DNA of 64,000 bases from NCBI GenBank assembly GCA_030849465.1, contig JARVLF010000021.1:62001-126000 (forward strand), in the 5' to 3' direction. Shown here in pieces: positions 1 through 10,507 of this stretch. Positions within the stretch are counted from its first letter, which is position 1, and each line of letters begins with the position of its first letter. The position numbers and the translations under genes are program-made. The DNA is from Moesziomyces globuligerus. Taxonomy: Eukaryota; Basidiomycota; Ustilaginomycetes; Ustilaginales; Ustilaginaceae. A model generated the notes under the pieces. It did no database searches and had not been told where the DNA came from. It saw nothing but the letters and a program-made list of their open reading frames with translations.

Positions 1-426
1 TTGCGACTTAGAGCCAAAGAGCTAAATGTGCCATCGAAAGGTTGAAACTCGAGCAGGGAGAGACTCTTGGATCGGCGGGATGATGGATGCTTGATGGCGG
101 TCTCGCAAGGGTTCAGCATCGCGAGCACACAGGCCCTCAGTTGGCGCTTTCTTCCTTTTGCTCCACCTTGGGCAGTGCGAAGTTTTTACGCTTCGACTAC
201 CGTGCATACGCGCGCCGTGCGCCAGAAAAAGGCGAAGAAAAACCAGGTGCCTTCCAGGCGCCGATTAAAAAAAAAAAAAAGGTGGGACCCTGCGGTGTTC
301 CGATTCCCGAGGTTCGCCTTCAACTTTTTTGCGCTGTCAACCCGCTCCTCGTCACCTCTTCGATCAACACCCAAAGCATCCCGCAAGTGAACGTCGTGCT
401 GCACCACCATCCTCTGTGACCAGAAG
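1..426. other. Intergenic, promoter side of RPA12
   Basis: No coding region is supported. There is an A homopolymer near 266-280 and CT-rich sequence running into the RPA12 start, as expected of a promoter and leader. Short open frames here show no recognisable motif. Confidence 0.5.
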
Positions 427-1017
427 ATGTCGGCCATCCCTGGTAAGTATTAACAGCCCACGCTTTGAGATTGAACCCATCCCAGCATCCTGACGGCGTG
501 CTTCGCTCTTGACGCCATCCTCGATTCCAACTACAGACAAGATCGGCTCGCTCCTCTTCTGCCCCAACTGCGGATCTCTGCTCGATGTTCCCGGAGACGA
601 AGATTTCATCAAGTGTGCTCCGTGTGGCGCCGTTCAGAACGCCAAGGGTAAGCTTGAAGCCGCATTGCTGATCATCTCACGCAGGACAGAGCAAGGCACT
701 GATTGCATTGTTCCACCTTGGCGAATCAACAACGCCGCCATCACCATCGCTCAGTGTACGACAACCTCTCCATCGTCACTCGCTCGCATCCCTCTGCATT
801 CCCTTCGGCGTTGCGCCAGAAGCGACAGCTCGTCAACACAGCCGCGTCCATAGGCAACGACAACAAGCCCAAGGAGGCTACCATCAAGGAAAAGTGCCCG
901 GGCTGTGGCAACGACGAGATGAACTTCCACACTCTACAGCTCCGTTCCGCCGACGAAGGCACCACCGTCTTCTACGACTGCCCCAAATGTGGCTACAAGT
1001 TCAGCCAGAACAACTAG
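427..1017 (+). CDS. RPA12: RNA polymerase I subunit RPA12
   Basis: Small zinc-ribbon subunit of nucleolar RNA polymerase I; in yeast it supports transcript cleavage and termination of rRNA synthesis. Three exons are inferred: 427-442, 537-647 and 755-1017, joined by GT-AG introns of 94 and 107 nt, giving 129 residues, close to the family's usual ~125. The N-terminal ribbon uses Cys14, Cys17, Cys32 and Cys35; the C-terminal TFIIS-like ribbon uses Cys90, Cys93, Cys118 and Cys121. The hallmark RSADEGTT hairpin, carrying the catalytic Asp-Glu pair of cleavage factors, is intact at about residues 106-113, and the end YKFSQNN matches the family. The first exon encodes only five complete codons, so exon borders rest on splice consensus and frame continuity. 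The gene is convergent with ATG7, 139 bp away. Confidence 0.93.
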
Positions 1018-1156
1018 CCCCGTGCCACTTCATCCCCTTTCGCTTTCTTCCCATTTCTGCACTGTATTACTAGCCGCAACCTTTGCATCGCCTCATCGAC
1101 ACTTTACTCGGCCATCGTCGGCCCGTCTCCAACGCCTTCGCATTCGTGCGATCCCG

Positions 1157-3376
1157 TCACAGCTCGTCCTCGTCGTCCTCCTCAACGTCCCAGTCCATCG
1201 CAGCCTCCAGCTCCTCCGCCTCTTCGTACATCTTGTCTAGGCCCGTCAGCTTTTCCAGATACTGCTCCTCGTTGAACGCCCGCAGCAGCATCTCGAAGCC
1301 AGAGGAGCGATACGCCTCTACCACTGCCGCACTGCATCCCGTGCAGCGGTCGTAAGCCTGCCCCACAATCCTGAGCGTGTTGAACTGCGCCAGGAAGCCA
1401 CGCAGCTGGTGCGGAACAATGCCGAGCGCCGTGGTCGCGCGGGCCAACGCTTCGGCGTCTTCGACACTCTGCTTGGACGTTTCGCCGGCAGTAGCTGGTG
1501 CGCGAACGCCGAGCTGGTGCTGCAGCACTGAGACCATCAGCTCCACTGCCGAAGCACCCGCAATCGCCGCGAGCCCGGGCCGCGTGACTGTGCACATCTG
1601 ATCCAGCGATCGATCCGTCAGCGAGTCGGAAGGTGCCACGACGTCGTTGCAGAAGTAGCATCCCAGGCGACCATGCCAGCTCCTGGCCGCGTCGGCATCC
1701 GAAGACGCATTCTTATCCACCTTTTCTGGTTCTGGCGGGGCTCCATGGCGCATGACCAAATAGCTGTCGAATCCCAGCGCCGCGTTGATGACCAGTTTAG
1801 ACTTGGCCGCACCCAAAAGCGTCGGAAGCCATCGACTTTCCCTCGAGTCCATGAGGAGGAAGACGACATCGTGCTCATCCACGAGACTCTCCAGCATTTC
1901 GACGTCTGCCTTCACCTGATCTCTGCTGGCTTGCGGCACGGGGTGGCCTGGCATGGGAACGCTGAGACTGATGCCCTTGGCCTCCACACCAGGATAGATG
2001 CGAGCAAGCTTGGCGGCGGCACACTCCGCCTTTGGCTTGCCTCCGTCCAGACAATCTTCGAAGTCGAACAGCGGCTGTCGGACGGGGTTGGAGAAGGACA
2101 CCTTGGCTGAATCGACCAGCGTGATCTTGCGCACACCCCATCCCAGCAATGAACGGGCGACGTAGCATCCCAGTGTGCCCGCACCGAGCAGAAGGCAACG
2201 CGTCGATTGGATCGTTTCGAGCTTGATTTCAGGCATGATCCTCCAGCGCATTAGCTTGAGATTGAGGTCGACCGCCTGGTCGGCAAGCTTGCGCGGATCC
2301 ATCAGAGGACCGAGGTCGGCGATTTTGGGGGCCAGCTTTCCTTGCGCATTTCGCTCCCAGCCCACGCCGCTGGGGAGCTGCTCGTCGTTCGGCTTGCTTG
2401 TGATCTTAGTAGCCCGGCCGCGGAAAGAAAGTACCGGCGTCGAGGAACTCTGGCCGGTTGGAGGCGGAGGGAGGAGGACCGTGCCGACCATGCTCCGCAT
2501 TCGGTCCGACGCGAGGTCTGCAGCAGAGGCTGTGACGTCGTCTTTCCAGCAGATGACTCTTGCTTGCTCGACGCCAAAGCATGCGTGCAGATACGCCAAA
2601 AGATTGCGCAGCGGCCATCCCGGAGTTTGCGGAGCACCCGAAGGATCTACGAAGCCGACATATCGATCTTCGCATGCGACACCCTCGAAAAAGGATGCGT
2701 ACTCGGAGATCCTGCTGCATTGAGCATCTGCTTCTGCGTCCGGATTGAAAAGAAAGAAGCCTTTGGCCGCATCTTGCTCCCTTATCCAGCTCGCGATGGC
2801 GTTGCAGTGTGAATCTGTCAGCTCGGCAGAGATGGCTCTCCAGCCTTCCGATCCATCCGTCTGCTGGCCGATCTCCCACGCTGGGCTTGTGACCAGAGCG
2901 GGATAGGCGAACCAGTAGTAAAACTTGTACTTTTTCAGATCGGCAAAGGTGAGAGCGAGGAAAGTGGTCAAGGAGGCTTCATGATCTTGGGTGGCACTCG
3001 TGATTCCTTTCCAGATGTCTGCAAGCGTATCATCGAAGATGGCTTGCTTGTCTGCGTTGCGGAAACCTTCGATGGTGTTGAAGTTCTTGAGGAAGCCGCG
3101 AGCTGGGACGGTGTTGCTGGGTGTGGATCGGTGCTCAGTGGAGCCTGGCGATGTATCCGTGCCGCGGAGGCTTGCAGCGTCGAGATTGATCTGACTTCCT
3201 AGGGAGACGGACTCTCCTGTGGTCCGATCAAGAATCACCTTGCCTGGAGTGTAGGCGGCATGGATCTGGACCGACTCGTCACTCAGCTGGAGCTTGTCGA
3301 TCTTGAGCGAAGAGAGCTCCTGCCAGAACGCGGGATGGATGTTGGTGCTGAACGGCGCAAATTTCAAGATCGGCAT
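1157..3376 (-). CDS. ATG7: Autophagy E1-like enzyme Atg7
   Basis: E1-like activating enzyme that adenylates the ubiquitin-like proteins Atg8 and Atg12 and passes them to Atg3 and Atg10 during autophagy in the cytosol. One exon, 739 residues from the ATG at 3376, where MPILKF matches the usual N-terminus; the frame is open for 27 more codons upstream, but the family start fits here. The N-terminal Atg7 domain covers roughly the first 330 residues. A Rossmann-type adenylation domain follows, with nucleotide-binding GAGTLG and the NPVRQPLF signature. The catalytic cysteine is Cys595 within LDQMCTVTRPG. Zinc-binding CxxC-type cysteines precede it (GCYFC) and follow near the C-terminus (CTGC). The protein ends in an acidic tail. 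No introns are apparent. Confidence 0.95.
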   Translation of the reverse strand: MPILKFAPFSTNIHPAFWQELSSLKIDKLQLSDESVQIHAAYTPGKVILDRTTGESVSLGSQINLDAASLRGTDTSPGSTEHRSTPSNTVPARGFLKNFNTIEGFRNADKQAIFDDTLADIWKGITSATQDHEASLTTFLALTFADLKKYKFYYWFAYPALVTSPAWEIGQQTDGSEGWRAISAELTDSHCNAIASWIREQDAAKGFFLFNPDAEADAQCSRISEYASFFEGVACEDRYVGFVDPSGAPQTPGWPLRNLLAYLHACFGVEQARVICWKDDVTASAADLASDRMRSMVGTVLLPPPPTGQSSSTPVLSFRGRATKITSKPNDEQLPSGVGWERNAQGKLAPKIADLGPLMDPRKLADQAVDLNLKLMRWRIMPEIKLETIQSTRCLLLGAGTLGCYVARSLLGWGVRKITLVDSAKVSFSNPVRQPLFDFEDCLDGGKPKAECAAAKLARIYPGVEAKGISLSVPMPGHPVPQASRDQVKADVEMLESLVDEHDVVFLLMDSRESRWLPTLLGAAKSKLVINAALGFDSYLVMRHGAPPEPEKVDKNASSDADAARSWHGRLGCYFCNDVVAPSDSLTDRSLDQMCTVTRPGLAAIAGASAVELMVSVLQHQLGVRAPATAGETSKQSVEDAEALARATTALGIVPHQLRGFLAQFNTLRIVGQAYDRCTGCSAAVVEAYRSSGFEMLLRAFNEEQYLEKLTGLDKMYEEAEELEAAMDWDVEEDDEDEL

Positions 3377-3833
3377 GGCGAGCGATGCTCCCGGGGCTGA
3401 GCGATGGAGGCGGTATGGTCGCGATGATGGTCGAAGCGATGCAAGGCTGAGTTTCACAGCTCCGATTCGACTCGAGTAGTGTCAGTGCGCAGGCCCAGGG
3501 TGCGCGTCTGCTGTGGAGGCGCAGCCAGGGTCCGCTTCAGGGTCCAGCCGTGTGTCTGCTCCGTCTGCTGTCCCTCGGCCGCGCGTGCCGAAACGAGCGA
3601 AATTTGACTGGATCACAGAAGACGTTCTCGACTCCAACCGTCTCGACCAGGCGACAATCAAGGTGACACTCACGGATCATGCTCGAATTCAGGCTGCGAT
3701 GAGAGTTACCAAGACAGTCAATGTGGCTAGGAATACAACAAGAGAAAGAAGCTCAAAGGCAGAACGTAGTGCGGACTCGCAGAGCGGATGGGATCGAGAC
3801 GGTGCGGGAGGAGGAAAGGAGGTCCCCGTCCTC
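3377..3833. other. Spacer between ATG7 and CEG1
   Basis: About 460 bp between two minus-strand genes. It holds the ATG7 promoter and either the CEG1 3' UTR or a small last CEG1 exon. A pyrimidine-rich tract ending in TAG lies on the minus strand near 3725-3750, a good splice-acceptor candidate for the CEG1 donor at about 3836. Confidence 0.45.
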
Positions 3834-5204
3834 TTACCTTCGAATGAGGCCGGGAGGACCGCCCGATGATAGTGGCGGAGCCTTGCCTTTGACACCCTGG
3901 TACGCCATGCCTCCGAAGGGAACGTTGGGATTGAACGTGCCTGTCGGATGCGGGTGTGAGGGTGGAGCCTGCGCCTGCCCTGCTTCCTGGCGTCGCTTTT
4001 CCCTCTCGGCCGTCTTCCAGGCGGCTCGGATGGCCGGCGCTGCGCTGACGAGCTCTTCCGCTTCAACACCGTCGCGGATCGACTTGAGGATCTTTTCCAC
4101 AATCGAGCGGTGGTTGCCATGATGCTTGTCATCTCGGATGCGCATCATTCTCCATCTCGGCGGTAGGCTGATCCCTTGGGAAATGTAAGGTTCCGTCGCA
4201 GGCTGCGGATCGACAGTCCAGACGCATTCGACGACGCGATCGTCGAACTGCTCGCCCGAATCCACCATCTGCCTCCATTCTTCCGGCTCCACCCAGAGCT
4301 CGTCAAAGAACTCGTAGTCATCCGCTCCTGAGTCGCCCAAGTACTGGTGAAGCTCGAAGAAGGGCATGGTCTTGAGGTTCGGCAAGTTGCCACGGGGATC
4401 ACGCTCGAGATCCGGCGGAAAGCGCAGGACGAGCTTGAAGTCGATCGTGTTCTCGTTCGGAGGCTTCCACTTGAGAATCTTGGGGTCGGTACCCATGACA
4501 TAGCCGCTGTTGAGACAGGTAAAGATGAGGCCGTCGTTGCCGTGCAGTAGGTTCGGCACCGTCTCGTACAGTACCTTTTGAATACCGTACGCGAGGTCCA
4601 TGTGCTTTACTTGCACATCAAAGGGACGCCGTGCGGCCATGGCGGGGTTTCGTTTGAGGTAATCGACATAGGGAGGATAGATGAAGCTCTTAAGGCGACC
4701 ATAGCGCTTGCTTAGCGGTCGATTCGCCAGCAGCTCCCGATCCAACACGATCAGGTCAAAGAGGAGCAGCACAAGCTTCTGCTTGCCGCTCGCATCGGTG
4801 TCAAGGACGAGCTCGCCGTCCATGAGCGTGTGGTTGCGCATGCCGTGGACGCGTGCCACCTCGGGGTCTTTTGGCATGTGGTGCGGGAAGATGATGCCTT
4901 CGACCTTGTAGTAATCGTTCTTGCGGTCGATGAGGAAGACCTCCTGAATGCCTGTAAAGGCGGGGATGACGATCAGGATGAGGACGCGTTGTCCGTCCGA
5001 CTTTTCGCACACCCAATAGTCCTCAGACTGGAGCAAACCGATCGAGGCCTTTTCGAATGAGACGGGCTGCGCACCTGGAAAGCGCGAGTGGCTGACGCAG
5101 CAGAGATCGCGCACATGCTGTCTGAGAAAGCTGAGCTGCTGTGGATCTTCCACCTTGCGACCAGGTACTTTGGGTACGCTGGCAGCATGGCCTGGCGGAG
5201 CCAT
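3834..5204 (-). CDS. CEG1: mRNA capping guanylyltransferase (alpha subunit)
   Basis: Transfers GMP to the diphosphate 5' end of nascent nuclear mRNA through an enzyme-GMP lysine intermediate. The ORF gives 456 residues. Nucleotidyltransferase motifs appear in order: motif I EKSDGQR with catalytic Lys68; motif III LMDGELVLD; motif IV DGLIFTCLNSGY; motif V WKPPNENTIDFKL; and the OB-fold motif VI region with WRMMRIRDDKHHGNH. The start at 5204 is the first ATG and fits the family N-terminus. The stop codon sits inside a consensus donor (AG followed by GTAAGA). Splicing to an acceptor near 3726, or an in-frame one 33 nt further on, would replace the stop and extend the protein to a TGA at 3537-3539. 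I annotate the unspliced end. Confidence 0.93.
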   Translation of the reverse strand: MAPPGHAASVPKVPGRKVEDPQQLSFLRQHVRDLCCVSHSRFPGAQPVSFEKASIGLLQSEDYWVCEKSDGQRVLILIVIPAFTGIQEVFLIDRKNDYYKVEGIIFPHHMPKDPEVARVHGMRNHTLMDGELVLDTDASGKQKLVLLLFDLIVLDRELLANRPLSKRYGRLKSFIYPPYVDYLKRNPAMAARRPFDVQVKHMDLAYGIQKVLYETVPNLLHGNDGLIFTCLNSGYVMGTDPKILKWKPPNENTIDFKLVLRFPPDLERDPRGNLPNLKTMPFFELHQYLGDSGADDYEFFDELWVEPEEWRQMVDSGEQFDDRVVECVWTVDPQPATEPYISQGISLPPRWRMMRIRDDKHHGNHRSIVEKILKSIRDGVEAEELVSAAPAIRAAWKTAEREKRRQEAGQAQAPPSHPHPTGTFNPNVPFGGMAYQGVKGKAPPLSSGGPPGLIRR

Positions 5205-6623
5205 GCTTGCTGATCAATCCGCGCTGGGCAGAAGCGGTCGCATGCGAGCGCAAAGCCTTGCAGTCAACAACGAGATTCGAGCTGGTGGGCGCGACGATTC
5301 AGTTCAGTCTAGACACAGGGGGCCCGCTAGACCTGTGCGAGAAGGCTAGACCGAGCAAGGGCCGCGTCGAGGCCTTCGAGAATGGTGGAGGATGGCACAA
5401 TGGTGGCAGGCGTTTCGAGCTTGCATAGCAACGCCCATGCTCACTGGGTCCAGTATTTCAGCCAGCCAGGCTAGGCCGAGTTCCGACCTTTCTGCAAAAA
5501 AGGCTCTCGTACGACACTTGGCGCCTTCGCCTCTGTATTTTAGTTTATTGAAGGGTCAAGCCTTCGCCAGGGACAGTTCTGTGATTGCGCAAAGCTATCA
5601 TGCCCAGACTCTTTGATTCTCTCAGTCTCTGATCGGCATGGGCGAAGGCAGGCGGGCAGAAGCCGAGCATTAGCGGCGCTTCTGTCTTTCGCCAGACGAA
5701 AGCGAGGACCGAGGAAGTCCAGCGGGTCTGAGCTGCGTGTGCCGCCGGTTGAAAGCTCGAGCTTGCGTATCGGCATCGAAAGGGTTGGACCCTCCTTCAT
5801 GCGCGGGTGTGTCTGATGACGGGCGTCAAGCGTTCGACGTCGCTGTTGTGCAGAAGCAAGCCGGATTCGCTCTTGCGTGGCTCGGTCTTGGAGCAGCTCG
5901 ACTTGGCGCTGAGCCGGCCAGAGGCGGTCTCACGCTGAACAGGATGAGAAACGCACCTCCGCCTTGGCTCACTGTATGACTCTGCTACACCCTGCAGCTT
6001 CGGTCGGCTGCATGGAGTTGGGCCGAGAGCTTTGACCAAACACGCGCAGTTGGCCGACCAACTCTCCCAGCTCTGCCTCGCTACGGCGCTGGACCTGCAG
6101 TCAATCAAGTCAGGCGTCTGTTTCCAAATCAAGGAATTGCGGGAGAAGGTGGGGCGAGTGAAATTGCACCGGCAGCAGAGCGCAGCCCTCGACACAGCCG
6201 CGGCACGGCACAGCCGCCTGGCTGCGTGGGAGCGTCGCACGTCTTGGCTGCGCCCAGGAAGTGCCCCGAGCGCATTCAACGGTGAACTTTACAGGATTTC
6301 GGCTCGGCACGGCACGGCAGAACGCAGCACAGCAAAAGCACAGCGCAGCACAGCACAGCACAGAGCAGAGCACTCCACTTCACGCGCCACGCCACGCCAC
6401 GCCCTGCCGCGCAGTGCTATGCCTCAGCCAGGGGCCACACGCGGATCCGGGCAGCAGCTCTGATGCGCCGAACCAAACCAAGACTGCAGCCAGTGCATTG
6501 CGATCGCCACTTTCCGCCCTCCTCTTTCCCCACCATCTCGACACACGAATCACGCCTATCCGACCTATCTAGGCTCTCGCTGTCCTTGCCACACACACAA
6601 CCCACGCTCTTCAACTCTCGAAA
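5205..6623. other. Intergenic, divergent promoters of CEG1 and CYSTM gene
   Basis: 1.4 kb with no supported gene. The CEG1 (minus) and CYSTM (plus) promoters face each other here. A low-complexity block at about 6305-6410 contains CAGCA-type pentamers and an ACGCC repeat. CT-rich sequence precedes the ATG at 6624. Confidence 0.5.
6310..6408. repeat. Degenerate CACGG/CAGCA/CACGC pentamer array
   Basis: Short runs of related pentamers follow each other: GCACG near 6305-6320, GCACA/CAGCA near 6325-6370, and CACGC near 6385-6405. They lie about 220-320 bp upstream of the CYSTM start. This looks like slippage-derived low-complexity DNA; no function is evident. Confidence 0.6.
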
Positions 6624-7454
6624 ATGTCGGCCAAGGACTACTACGGTGGCCAGGGTGGTGGTACGTATTCAACTTTCCGAGCAACCCTAAGCAGTCTCTT
6701 CGGCGCACAGATTTGGACCGAGAGGTCTCGCTGTGCACTCGTAAACCTCAGTCCAACTGCAAAGCACGACGATATGATGCGGCGAGGACTTTGACGGCAG
6801 CCGGATCGATGTGCATTCGCGCCACTCTACTCAATCTCGGCGCGAGATTGTATGCATCCAACGCTGTCTTCGCCCCTCGACCTCGTTCCGAGAGTCGCAT
6901 TTGGTGTCGCTGCATTTGCACCGTCTTGGAGCTGCCATAGTCTTTCTTGCATACTCTCCCGCCATGCATCGACAAGCTCGATCCTGTGCCTTGCTATCGA
7001 AGCCCCACCATTTCGCTGCAGCCTCGAATTCGCAACCGAATCTGTCCGGATCAGCTGACCGCAATGTCCCTCTTCTTTGAATGTTTCGATCGCTTCCTGC
7101 AGGATACCCCCAGCAGGGCTACGGCCAGCCTCAGCAAGGTTATGGTCAGCCTCAGCAGGGCTACTACCCACCGCCTCCCCAGCAGGCGTATGGTGGCCAG
7201 CCCCAGCAAGGCTACTATCCGCAGGCCCAGCCCCAGCCTGTCTACGTTCAGCAGCCACAGAAGAAGGGTGGTGGAGGTGGCGGCGGAACCGCCTGCTGTG
7301 CCTGCTGTGCCGGTATGCTCGCATGCTGCTGCCTCGAAGACCTCTGTCTCGGTACGTCTCCCGTTTGTCGTTCTCCTCCTCTAGGCTCCACCGCTGACCT
7401 GATGCATTTGCACGATGCTCCATGTTTTCGATCATCATAGACTGCATGTTTTAA
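6624..7454 (+). CDS. Small CYSTM-type membrane-associated protein
   Basis: A 99-residue protein from three exons: 6624-6660, 7103-7351 and 7441-7454. Introns of 442 and 89 nt have GTACGT donors and CAG/TAG acceptors. After a short Gly-rich start comes a Tyr/Pro/Gln-rich segment with repeated YPQQG and YGQPQQG units (about residues 14-55). A run of seven glycines follows, then a cysteine-rich C-terminal module whose core reads CCACCAGMLACCCLEDLCL and ends DCMF. This is the layout of the CYSTM (cysteine-rich transmembrane) family: a Gln/Pro/Tyr-rich arm plus a palmitoylation-prone membrane tail, linked in other eukaryotes to stress tolerance. The last exon adds only four codons, but completes the family-typical end. 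The specific role is unknown. Confidence 0.8.
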
Positions 7455-8271
7455 AGGCTCTGCCTCTTCCACAGCAGACGAGACCAGATCGCCTCGCTGC
7501 TGCTCAGAGATTATCACTCAATCTCGGTACGCTCCCGCAAGAGCGACATCGCACCACTTTCACTTTTGTATATTTCTGTGCGATGCCATCAGGCCGCCGC
7601 ACGATTCGCGTGACCTCTGGCTCACATGCAGCACCAGAGAATCCGGGTTCCCGCCACCGACCTGACGCTGGATACCATGCCCTTTTGTGACGTCTTCATG
7701 TACATACACACAACGATCTTAATGCTTCTGATGCCTCACTCAGATCTCTCGCGTCCGCGTCCTACGAGCGACGTCGTACGAGCAGAGCGTTGAGATTCGT
7801 GCGAAGTGGCTATCGGAAGACTGTCTACTCGTTGCCGGACGTCTGCAAGCTCTGCGTGCCAAGTTACACCGAGTTCGGGTACAGATGGTAGGGAGCAGGA
7901 GAGCGCCTCATTTTCGTTGTGTTTGGCTCGAGTTGCTAACAATTTGATTGCAACAAAAATCGGTGGCGCTTGGGCTCCACATCGGCAAGGTCGATCACTT
8001 TGGGAACGCGTGGTGGAGCGCACTTACGCACAGGCATTTCGTGTCTCTAACGGCTCTTGGGCAGGCCCACCAGGAGGCCAACACCAGCTCTTCTTTCCAT
8101 CTCATCGCAGCCGCTGTCTTGTCTATCTTTGCCTCGCCTTCTCTCTGACCTTACCCGACTTCAGCCCTCGTCACTGTCTCGCGCACGTCCAGCAGCTTTC
8201 GTCCACACCGAGAAAGACAGCGGCAAAGAACTTCCGCCCCATTGTGCACACGGCCGCCTCCAGTCGCCGCC
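7455..8271. other. Intergenic, upstream of PRE2
   Basis: About 0.8 kb between the CYSTM gene and PRE2, both on the plus strand. It should carry the CYSTM 3' UTR and the PRE2 promoter; the last ~200 bp are CT-rich. No conserved coding or RNA element was recognised. Confidence 0.45.
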
Positions 8272-9444
8272 ATGAACTCGATACTCTCGCGCTTCGCTCA
8301 GCCCACGTCCTCGTCCCTCGCGGGCGGCAGTGCGGCATTCGGTGACGACAGCGCCGCTCGGGACCAATTGATGGGTGCTCCTGGCCAGTTCGACCTCCCC
8401 AACATGGACCCCGCCACCTTCCTCTCGCAGTATACCGATGTCGATTCGTCCAACCCGTCCGCTAAGATCAAGCTCGCCCACGGCACCACCACGCTCGCCT
8501 TCCGCTTCCGAGGCGGCATCATCGTCTGCGTCGACTCGCGTGCTACTGCCGGCTCGTACATCGCCTCCGGTACTGTCAAGAAGGTCATCGAGATCAACCC
8601 TTACCTTCTTGGCACCATGGCCGGAGGTGCTGCCGATTGCCAGTACTGGGAGACCTATCTCGGCATCCAATGCCGTCTACACGAGCTTCGCAACAAGGAA
8701 CGCATCTCGGTAGCCGCAGCTAGCAAGTACCTCAGCAACCTCGTCTACGGATACAAGGGCATGGGTCTCTCCATGGGCACCATGATCTGCGGTTGGGATA
8801 AGACTGGCCCTGCGCTGTTCTACGTCGACTCGGACGGCACACGACTCAAGGGTGATGTCTTCAGTGTCGGCTCCGGCTCCACGTTTGCCTACGGTGTGCT
8901 GGACCAAGGCTACAAGTGGGACCTTTCCGACGAAGAGGCCCAGGAGCTCGGCCGACGCTCGATCTACGCCGCCGCTCACCGCGACGCTTACTCGGGCAAC
9001 GTAAGTGCCAGAAGTGAGCGCACCCTGTCTATGCGATCATATCTTTGCTCACACACTCTCTTCGGTTTTGTATTGCTTTCACTCGCCAATCCCGCCGACA
9101 GACGGTCAACCTCTACCACGTCCGCGAAAACGGATGGGAGTTCATTGCCAACTACGATGTGTCCAAGCGTGAGTATCATTTTGCGGTACAGGAGATCGCC
9201 ACAGGCTCATATACTGATCAATCAACCGTTCGCGGGGCTTTCCGACTGTTGATTCGCAGTGCACTACGACGGTCCTGGTGATGACGTGCCTGGTGCCCCA
9301 GGTGGAGGCTACGGGTGGGAGGTGCGAACCAAGGGCCTCACTTCCAAGCTTGAAGCTCAACCCGGTCAGAGCGTGGGCGGCCAGGGCGGTAGGTTTGCCG
9401 ACGAGCAGCCCCTCGCCGCACAGGTCCGACCTGAGCAGGCATGA
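8272..9444 (+). CDS. PRE2: 20S proteasome subunit beta-5 (Pre2)
   Basis: Chymotrypsin-like catalytic subunit of the 20S proteasome core. Three exons are inferred, 8272-9000, 9102-9168 and 9260-9444, with introns of 101 and 91 nt, giving 326 residues. Residues 1-71 form the propeptide, cleaved autocatalytically between Gly71 and Thr72 in [10 protein letters not shown]; Thr72 becomes the N-terminal nucleophile. The motif [19 protein letters not shown] holds the conserved Asp and Lys of the catalytic triad, and [10 protein letters not shown] follows as in beta-5. After the domain end ([13 protein letters not shown], then YDVSK) the C-terminus is Gly/Pro-rich ([16 protein letters not shown]) and runs on for about 50 residues, longer than in budding yeast. 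The frame is continuous across both introns. Confidence 0.95.
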
Positions 9445-10507
9445 TTTCTACTTCACTCGCGCATGCTCCGACAACATCTTTGTACATTACTCACGCCTGT
9501 GCCGCGATGTCAGGCCTCCATCTTCCTTGTGAGACGAGACCTGAGATCTTGTGACGTCGGGTGCAGTCCCTCAAGCGACTCGCGCAAGGGCGTGTGCAAA
9601 AATGCATCTGCCGACCGACCGCTAACGGCAAGCAGATCTTGCGGATCGGGATCGCGGTCTGTGAGCTGTCAAGGGAGCGGAGCCTAGAGCTTCCTGCGGG
9701 TGCCAACACGGACACCGACTCACACGCAGACGTGGGCGCGCGCGCCGCTGCGGTCCGGTCCGACATGACTTGGTCTGGTTTCGCGCTGCTGAGAAGAGGA
9801 CAGCAGGGTTGGGAAGCGTGATGTTCTTGGCCTGGTCGGCTGGAGCTCGGTGGAGTAAGTATCAAAAATACCCGAATGCTGACGCCGCATGTTGGGAGAT
9901 TTGCGGGGCTTCGGCTGCCCACCCCCGCATCGGAAATCTCTGTGCGCTCCACCTGCAAATCCGGGGGAGGGGGCGTACAGGGGGGTTCTTGCCCTTGCAA
10001 TCTGTGCTGCCAACCTAGCTCATCAGCACCGACGAGCGAGACAGGCCGCAGCTAGGCGAAGACCGACGAATGCCTTCCAGCATGTTCTGTTCACTCGTGA
10101 GCTCGTTGGGTTGACCTCCGCTGCTTGTAGCGTACAGTGCAAGTCAGCTTCGGGTTTGACCGGCCTCCGCCGCCCTCTTCCTCATCGTCGAACACTGCCT
10201 TGTTGTCCTGGAATTGACCGGGCTTTACTTCAAGCGGGGGACGTCCAAGAGCCAGACATCGGCATGGTCCTTCTCGCTTAGCGTTTCGTCAGGCCATTCG
10301 GTCGCCTCGGCGGAGGAAGTACAGGGGGTCTCAGGTGACCTGTGCATGGACCTGTCGTCGGTCAACGTGTGGGAGAGAGGGGGGCAATGCAAGCCCTCTC
10401 CGCTGAGACATGGAGGCTAGCATACTGTGAAACAAGTATAAGAAGGCCGCACGATCCCGTGTTGACAGCGTATCATCCAACAAAACATCTCGACATTCTC
10501 CGCTGTC
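9445..10507. other. Intergenic, promoter of GH5 gene
   Basis: About 1.06 kb between PRE2 and the secreted GH5 gene, both plus strand. Apart from a TATA-like element near the GH5 start, nothing specific is visible. Short open frames lack recognisable motifs. Confidence 0.45.
10437..10442 (+). promoter_or_regulatory. Putative TATA box of GH5 gene
   Basis: TATAAG lies about 66 bp upstream of the GH5 ATG. The position fits a core promoter of a regulated fungal gene with a short leader. This is a sequence match only. Confidence 0.4.
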
